DNA from: Lycorma delicatula | Lineage: Eukaryota; Arthropoda; Insecta; Hemiptera; Fulgoridae | Length of the DNA: 64,000 nucleotides | NCBI RefSeq assembly: GCF_047948215.1 | Contig: NC_134456.1 | Location: 67,172,029-67,236,028 of the forward strand | Direction of reading: 5' to 3' | In this document: positions 57,830-64,000 of the stretch, piece by piece | How positions within the stretch are numbered: the stretch's first letter is position 1 | How the letters are laid out: every line of letters starts with the position of its first letter | Made by a program: the position numbers and the translations under genes | Notes under the pieces: generated by a model | The model's database searches: none | What the model saw: the letters and a program-made list of their open reading frames with translations, nothing else | Told to the model about the DNA's origin: nothing

Positions 57830-60414
57830 AAATATTTATTTTCCGTGATTTTTTTCAATAATGTTCTTGAATTTTCACATGTAATTACTTACAATTTTAA
57901 GCTACATATCATTCATTAGTCTACAAAAATTTCATACTAACTTATAATGATGTCAAACAAATAAAAAAGTTAATATATCAAACAAATAACATAATTAACT
58001 GTAATTTTTTTTCAAAATTTGATTTATCTAGAATAGATTTAATGTGGTACTATCAAAGGAAACTAACCAAATTAAAGATAAAAGAAATCATCGCAATCAT
58101 TTTGCGTATATCCTGAGCATGACACTTGGTACAAGCCTTTTCAGAATAAAAATAATTATATATATTACTTAGCTTTTTCTTTAAATCTTATAGAATATAA
58201 TAAACATGTATTTTGGAATATTTCATGAGCTGTTCATCAGAAGTCGTTTCTTCAGAATTTATTTGATATTGTTTAATTTATTATTAGCTGTTAGGTTTTT
58301 TATATGTGTAAATATAATTTGATTGCAATACAGGTTTTTCCATAATTAAATTCATAATGGTCTTTTATTTTAATTATTTTAAAATATTTTAAAAATCCAG
58401 ATTAAAATTTATACAGAAAAAAATAGACGTTTTATAAAAAAATACTTTGAATTTTTAGTTATGTTATCAGACGAACTCACTGTTCATCTTCTTTCTCCTA
58501 TTATAATTATTTATTATTTTTTTTTTTAATCAGTTAAGAAACTGAAGAATAATAATAATCATCGTATAGCAGGAAGAAGAGAACTAACAGCAAATGTATA
58601 GTGATTGAGTAATATTTATTCCTAATGTATGTAAACTACATATTGTATTTATTCATATGTAGAAATATATGCATTAATAGTAGTTGCTTAGTAACTTGAC
58701 ATTTCCTTTTTACACAAGTTGTTTACTCTTTGAAATCATTACATTATAAAATACGATCTAATATTTTTTTAAATTAAATCAGTTTTTTGTTGGTAACACA
58801 ATAAAACAAATAAAATAGAATACTTTAAAAGATACGAGAATAAAGTGAGATATTTCTCAAGAAATACCTTTACAATAAATTACATCCCATTTGACAAAAA
58901 ACAAAAATAAAAAAAAGCTATTATACCGCAACAGAGGTGCGGAGCCTTATAGAATATATTAAACATATATTTTGGAAGATTTCATGACCTTCGATATTTA
59001 CTTTATAAAATGTCTAATAAAATACATAATAAGTAAAGAAATACCAAATTGAAAAAATACTCTTATCCTAAATAAGGTTGATTTAAACCAATCCCAACAA
59101 ATAAAAATAGTTAAAAAATGTAACTAAATTTTGTTTCTTAATTTTTTTGTTAATATCATTTTTGTAGACTAGATGAATGCAGAATCTATCATAAGTGACT
59201 TAAAATATCATCAAACTCATTGAACTTAAATATAATAATATATTTAATTCAATTTATGTTACTTCAAATGTTTTATAATTTATCGATTTAAACTTCCTTC
59301 AGCACATTGTCATATTTTATTACAATGTGCGCATCAAAATTTGCTATAAATTTATGAAATAAATTGAAATTATACGTAGATATTTAACATTTTAATAGTT
59401 TTTACCTTTAAAGGGAATGCTTTAGAAAAAAAACATCATTCCATGAATGAAATTCGGTGACCATTGATATAAATACTTTTACTACACTATAATTTATGTA
59501 AAACTTACTACGTGAATTATTCAAATCCATCAGACATCATTTATTTTGTTTTTCACTAGTTTATAAATTTAAGTGCTGTTTGCAAATGGGATCTTATTTG
59601 TTTTTTTATAAGAACGGTATCTACCTGAAAAATGGATACTTAATTGTATCTATGGATCTAATGGATTGAAGGTAGTATAATCATCTCACTCGAAATATTA
59701 GTTTGATTTTTAGCAGTTAGTATGGCAGAATTAAATGGAAAAGCGACTAAGGAGTTAGTTCCTTGTCATAAAACACGTACAGATTATATGTTTCTTTGAG
59801 TTTCTAGTCGCTCGGTCACGATGATAGTAATTAATGATAAGTATAAAAATTTCCTTAAAAGCCTATGAGGTTAAACCTGTTAACTTAGTTTCCTTTAAAA
59901 TATATTCAATTGTTAGAAATAGTTTCAGTTGTTTGTTTATGTTCAATTTAAATATCCAGTATTTTAAAACTAGTGTTACTACATTGTTACATCACAAGAT
60001 ATATCATGTGTAATTATAACGTAAACTTATTATTTTGATAATAAATAACATAGATAATTATTTATATCAAATAAAATATTTGTATTTTGATCATTATAAA
60101 TGTAAACTAAATAAGTTTATATAGACTAAACAAATTTTAATGAATCTCTGTTCTAATATTCCGTATTTTCAATTCTACATTATCGTTTGATATATACTAT
60201 ATAAATGATTTCTAACAGAATTTCATTTTCAGTTGTTTTCATAATACTAAATGATACTTCCATAAGCACTGACATATAAGTTATATTATTTGTTTTAACA
60301 GAAGTATAAAAAAACAATATTATATTTATGGTGTTAAAAGTAGTATGGAAATTAATATATAAGTTATTTATATGATAGTTTCCACATACCAACAATCTTT
60401 AATAATAATTTTAA
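57830..60414. other. AT-rich sequence with a short repeat pair
   Basis: No gene recognised. 'tagaatataataaacatgta' followed by 'ttttggaatatttcatga' (58201 onward) recurs with few changes at 58950 onward, a repeat of about 42 bases. Confidence 0.45.
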
Positions 60415-60605
60415 AGCGCTTTCGGATTATTAATCCATTCTCAGGAACAATAAATGATGTGTTATACATTATAATTATTTTCTTCACATATCATAAATTG
60501 TACTTATAAAATTCAATTTAGTATAATTAATGATATATGAGGTAAATAATTGTAATGTATTACACATCATTGTTCCTGAGGATGGATTTATAATCCGAAA
60601 GCGCT
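60415..60605. mobile_element. Palindromic element with ribozyme-like arms
   Basis: The left arm 60415-60494 and the right arm about 60529-60605 are inverted copies around an AT-rich loop. Both arms contain, on opposite strands, TGTTCCTGAG, then ATCCGAAAGCGCT. This wording (CTGAxGATGG...CCGAAA) is characteristic of repeat ends of Penelope-like retroelements, in which hammerhead motifs have been reported. No reverse transcriptase was found nearby, so assignment to that class is by the motif only. Confidence 0.6.
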
Positions 60606-60613
60606 CGAACAGT
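60569..60613 (+). ncRNA. Hammerhead-ribozyme-like motif
   Basis: Self-cleaving RNA fold, type I topology. Stem I ATTGTTC (60569-60575) pairs with GAACAGT (60607-60613), seven pairs with one G-U. The core CTGAGGA (60576-60582) fits CUGANGA. Stem II is GGATT/AATCC (60584-60588, 60592-60596). GAAA is at 60597-60600. Stem III is the palindrome AGCGCT (60600-60605), and the predicted cleavage site follows C at 60606. One extra T (60583) lies between the core and stem II. Stem III has no loop, so activity would probably need two molecules, as described for small hammerheads of mobile elements. Not tested. Confidence 0.5.
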
Positions 60614-62069
60614 ACGGAAATTTACCACCATAAAAATATTTATTAAATATAACAATGTGCGAGAAGATTGTAATTTTTTTTTTCTTAGTGATTTAACAAG
60701 TCCAAGAGGAAAATAAACAGGTAATTATAAATTTTATTATATTTATATATAATTTTCTGATTTACAATTTCTTTGATTTGAAAAATCAAATTACAGTTAA
60801 TATTTAAAAAACAGGGAGTAATTGTTTTGAAGTTCTAAGTTCAGAATATCTTTTCTGCTCACCTTAACAGTTTTATTTCAAGATATTTTGATTACATCCA
60901 AAGTTTATAAGAAGTTTAGTTAATTAGATTTCAATAGTATGCGATTCATTTTTAATTTATTTCCTTTAAAAAAAGGTTTTCTTTGATCATTTACTTATAT
61001 TTTATATAATTTCATACAACTCGGTTTTAAAGGATTATGAGGAAGTTTTTAATTAGACGATTGGATTTTAATATTTCTAAAAATAAAGAAAGAGAAACGA
61101 ACGATAAAATGAACGGTTTAGTAATTTCTTTTTAAAAAATTATTATTCTGTAGAATAAAAAGAATCGTATTAATTTAAATGTACTTAAAGACATACGTTA
61201 CTTTTATCTGCTACAATGTAAAACTCCTGAGACTTTTTTTATAATTTATGTAAATAAACGATATACTTTCTTTAGTTATTAATGTGAAAAATAATTGAAA
61301 CCATGTTATTAAAATACAACGTCTAACTTTTTCACGATAGTTTCAATGTATGTTTTTATTTATATACAATAAATGTGTATTTTTTAAAATTTATTTTTAG
61401 TTATTTTAACTTAATTTGTTTTTTTACTTCAAAATTTTCACACGGTAAAATATCAGGATTTATTCACAATGCTCTACACTGAAAGGTCATCTTGAAGACC
61501 GTGTTTATTAGATCTTGTTATTTAAGTTTAGTAGTTCTCAATAAAAATGGGAAACTGTAAAATAATTTGTAAATAAATCCTTTTGACAGTGATTCTCTAT
61601 TAGGATTAGTTTCTATTCTCTCTGAAATACTTTCTTTTTTATTTTTACTTATTTATTATGTTTTTTTTTTTTTTTTTTTTTTTTTTTCTTTTAATAAGAC
61701 AGTGGGAAGTGTTTCATGTTTATATAAAATAACTAGTTAACTTTACGTTCTTACTCCAGTGAAGTGTCTTATGATGTAAGAATGTAATAGCGACTGTTAA
61801 AATATTGGATTTAAACTGAATTAAAGTAGATATTAAAAATGTATACAACAATTAAGTTCCTTCAGCTAATATCCAGAATATTATCAGCCGTATAAATTTA
61901 CAAGTAGGGGTAAAGAAGATGAGAAATTTAGTTTTGTTCAAAATATAGTAGGATAAGAAAGAAATTAGAATAAAAGGTTAAAGGTAAAGGGAGTAGTCTT
62001 TCATTTAATTGTTGCCATACCATAACCATATTTATACCATAAATTCATAACCAAGAATATGAACATTAT
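60614..62069. other. AT-rich sequence, no gene recognised
   Basis: A poly-T run of about 28 bases lies at 61660-61688. Nothing else was recognised. Confidence 0.5.
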
Positions 62070-62220
62070 GTTAATAAATCCGGTGGTCCCGGGTTTGAAT
62101 CCCGGTTAGGCATGGAATTTTTCATACGTTACAAAGATTCCACTTCCGTATCCCACACACAAGCCTCAAGATTATGTAGCGATATCATCAAGAAAAAAAA
62201 AAATATATATATATATATAT
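62070..62220 (+). repeat. tRNA-derived SINE fragment
   Basis: 'gtcccgggtttgaatcccgg' contains a B-box-like core (GGTTTGAATCC) inside a short GC stem, as in a tRNA T arm. It is followed by 'ttaggcatggaatttttcat', a body, and an A tail running into (TA)n. It is a different family from the SINE at 110-247. No A box or complete tRNA fold is present, so it is not a tRNA gene. Confidence 0.65.
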
Positions 62221-62499
62221 AAAATAGACAGATAAATTTATTTTATTTATATAAATAATATAAAAAATAAAAATAACCTGAATAAAAAATAATGATAATA
62301 ATAATAAGACAATACGTATACTGGTATATAACATAGAAAATATTAATTCAAGTAAAAAGACAAGATTTATTTAACGATAGTAAATTAATAAATATAAAAA
62401 TAAAGTCCAATTTAATACAAACGTTTTAATGACCGATAGAAACAAATATTCAGTTAACAAGATAACAATAGAGAAGCCAAAAAAGTTAATACTATTCAC

Positions 62500-63032
62500 T
62501 TTCCGTAAGTATTATTGTTTTTACTCTATATAAAAAAACTACCCTTTGCTTTGTGAATGAATATAATACTGTTACTTTTACTACTGTTTACTGTTTACTG
62601 TTAACTTGCTGTCCACAATGAAATACTCACGACATACCCTTTACTCGCTGTTACCACACGCTTACTGATTTCGCTGTTATCACAACTGCGCCGAACACGG
62701 CCTCGCCAAACTACTCCCTGACCGCTAGACCTTCAGAAACTTCCTGACCTTCAAAACCTTCCTGGCCTTCAGAACTAATACCTGACGCGTGCTTTTAATT
62801 GTTGAAGCGTAATAATCTTCATTTTCCGCACCTTTACGTCTTTCTGTAAATTCATACTCAGGTCCGGTAATTCTTCTGGTCGAACAAGAGGTTTTGCAGG
62901 TGCCATTCTAAGAAAAGATATTCTAAGAAAAAAATCCCTTATACTCGTAGTTTCTTCTAGATTCTTCTGTTCATTATTATTATTTTTTCTTATTTTTCCG
63001 CTACCGTGGTCAGCTATGTTGGTCCTGTTACA
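62500..63032 (-). repeat. GC-richer insert, possible solo LTR
   Basis: On the minus strand it begins TGTAACAGGACC at 63032, the style of many LTR starts, followed by GC-richer sequence, a TATATAG box near 62530 and an AATAAA near 62380. A minus-strand frame starting at 62905 encodes MAPAKPLVRPEELPDLS and stops near 62775. Another frame is also open, so coding is uncertain. It contains an 18-bp tandem repeat (62728-62775). No second LTR, primer site or target duplication was found. Confidence 0.3.
62728..62775. repeat. 18-bp tandem repeat, 2.7 units
   Basis: Units are gaccttcagaaacttcct, gaccttcaaaaccttcct and ggccttcagaac. Confidence 0.85.
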
Positions 63033-63159
63033 ATATGTTTTTATAAATAAATAAAAATGAAGGCAGAAAGTCGATAATGTTTTGTTTAGAATTACCTTTC
63101 TTTTGTAAAGTTATGTTCATCAACGATTTTTGTATTCGACATTAAAAAATTAGGACTCC

Positions 63160-63250
63160 CTATCCGGCTGTTTAAACTGCCGGCCAATTGTAGTGGAAAG
63201 TGTGCTGGTAGGTGGCTTCTCGGGTTCGATTCTGAGTAAGAATCATCTCA
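63160..63250 (+). repeat. tRNA-like SINE fragment
   Basis: 'ctcgggttcgattctgagta' holds a good B-box core (GGTTCGATTC) within a short stem, preceded at about 40 bases by 'ggccaattgtagtgg', which is A-box-like. No cloverleaf forms over the whole length, so it is treated as a SINE remnant. Confidence 0.5.
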
Positions 63251-64000
63251 TCAATTTTTTCTTTTTAGTTTAAACATTTATCTCCAACTCGCAATAAAAT
63301 AAAATGCAAATGAATTAGTAAAATAAATAATAAAACATAAATTCAAAATAAAAGGAAAATGTATCATTCCGTTTTAACGAAATAATGGTAATAAACTTTT
63401 GCATGATTTAACTCCCAACATATTAATTACTAATAATTATCTGGCTGGATAAGTGTTTCTTGTGTTATTATTTCTATTTAGATGAATCTTCATTGTACCT
63501 ATTTATGTATTCTTTCAAAAATATTAGTTATTTTTTTATTTATCCTGTTACAGGCCTTATGTTTATGTTGTTATTCAGCATGTTTCAAAAGCGTATTCAG
63601 GTAAAAATTTTTATTACAAATACATTTCGTGTAATTACAGTATAACCATGTACTGATAAGATAAAAGATATACAGATTTTTAAATAAAAGCTAAATTTAT
63701 TCAACAATTCTTGGAATTTGAATCCAAATAAAATTTCATGTAACAAGAGAAAAATAGGCTAGATTAAAAGAATTGAATTACATTACATATACTTCAGATG
63801 GAAATATTGTCAAATCCTTTTATCGTTGAGTACCAAAATAAAATCTTCAATATGTACCATCAAATACATAAATTTATAAGCCTTTACGTATAAAAAGCTT
63901 TCTTTATCTATACAAAAAAATATATAAAAGAAAGATGCATTGAAATTTAAATATTAACCTTAGAAAGATTAATTCTCTTTTATTTTTTTCTGTAAATTAA
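63251..64000. other. AT-rich sequence, no gene recognised
   Basis: A 61-codon plus-strand frame (63460-63645) is hydrophobic and AT-driven, and probably chance. Confidence 0.5.

Noticed and set aside
60413..60450. Second hammerhead on the minus strand of the left arm
   Set aside because: The core reads CTGAGAA instead of CUGANGA, and the sequence after the cleavage site cannot pair with the 5' flank, so no stem I forms.
62070..62120. tRNA gene
   Set aside because: Only a T-arm-like B box is present. There is no acceptor stem, anticodon arm or A box, and an A tail follows, as in SINEs.
63093..63153. Minus-strand ATG frame (MSNTKIVDEHNFTKE) ending at a good donor site
   Set aside because: It is not a signal peptide and has no link to the cuticle gene. 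A chance combination is likely.

Overview
The window looks like nuclear DNA of an insect. It is very AT-rich, with long introns, abundant microsatellites, non-LTR retrotransposons, mariner-type transposons, tRNA-derived SINEs and foldback elements. A hemipteran host is a guess from the style of the repeats and is not demonstrated. No prokaryotic features are present.

Only one host gene is supported: a cuticular protein of the Rebers-Riddiford (RR/CPR) type on the minus strand. Three exons are visible: 35990-35856, 23789-23655 and a very long terminal exon 13603-10733. They join in phase 0 at consensus splice sites. The first two exons carry the chitin-binding RR domain. The last encodes 956 residues of Q/S/T/N/P-rich sequence. 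The signal-peptide exon was not found and must lie upstream of 35990, possibly outside the window.

Everything else is repeat-derived. From left to right: an R1-like LINE (248-1854) inserted into a SINE with a 14-bp target duplication; a solitary transposon arm (about 2480-2830); a mariner element with intact ends but a broken transposase (4327-5659); a pair of dispersed 3'-end repeats (5690-5810, 8219-8340); then the cuticle gene. Its first visible intron holds two more R1-like copies (15095-18695, 20940-22235). Its second holds a LINE coding for a gag-like protein only (about 31790-33890) and two SINE remnants. Upstream of the visible exons are a decayed mariner transposase (39600-40560), a LINE flanked by ATT repeats (about 43705-45885), a decayed transposon with terminal inverted repeats of about 430 bp (46072-48468), a long (CT)n-(GT)n tract, a foldback MITE (54155-54750), a 113-bp direct repeat pair, and a palindromic element (60415-60605). 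One arm of that last element carries a hammerhead-ribozyme-like motif. SINE and possible LTR debris ends the window.

The elements do not form a pathway; they are layers of insertion. The most interesting signals are the hammerhead-like fold at 60569-60613, a 3'-UTR stem of the R1-like family with a compensatory base change between copies, the ORF1-only LINE with a possible -1 frameshift, and two perfect snap-back hairpins inside R1 coding sequence.
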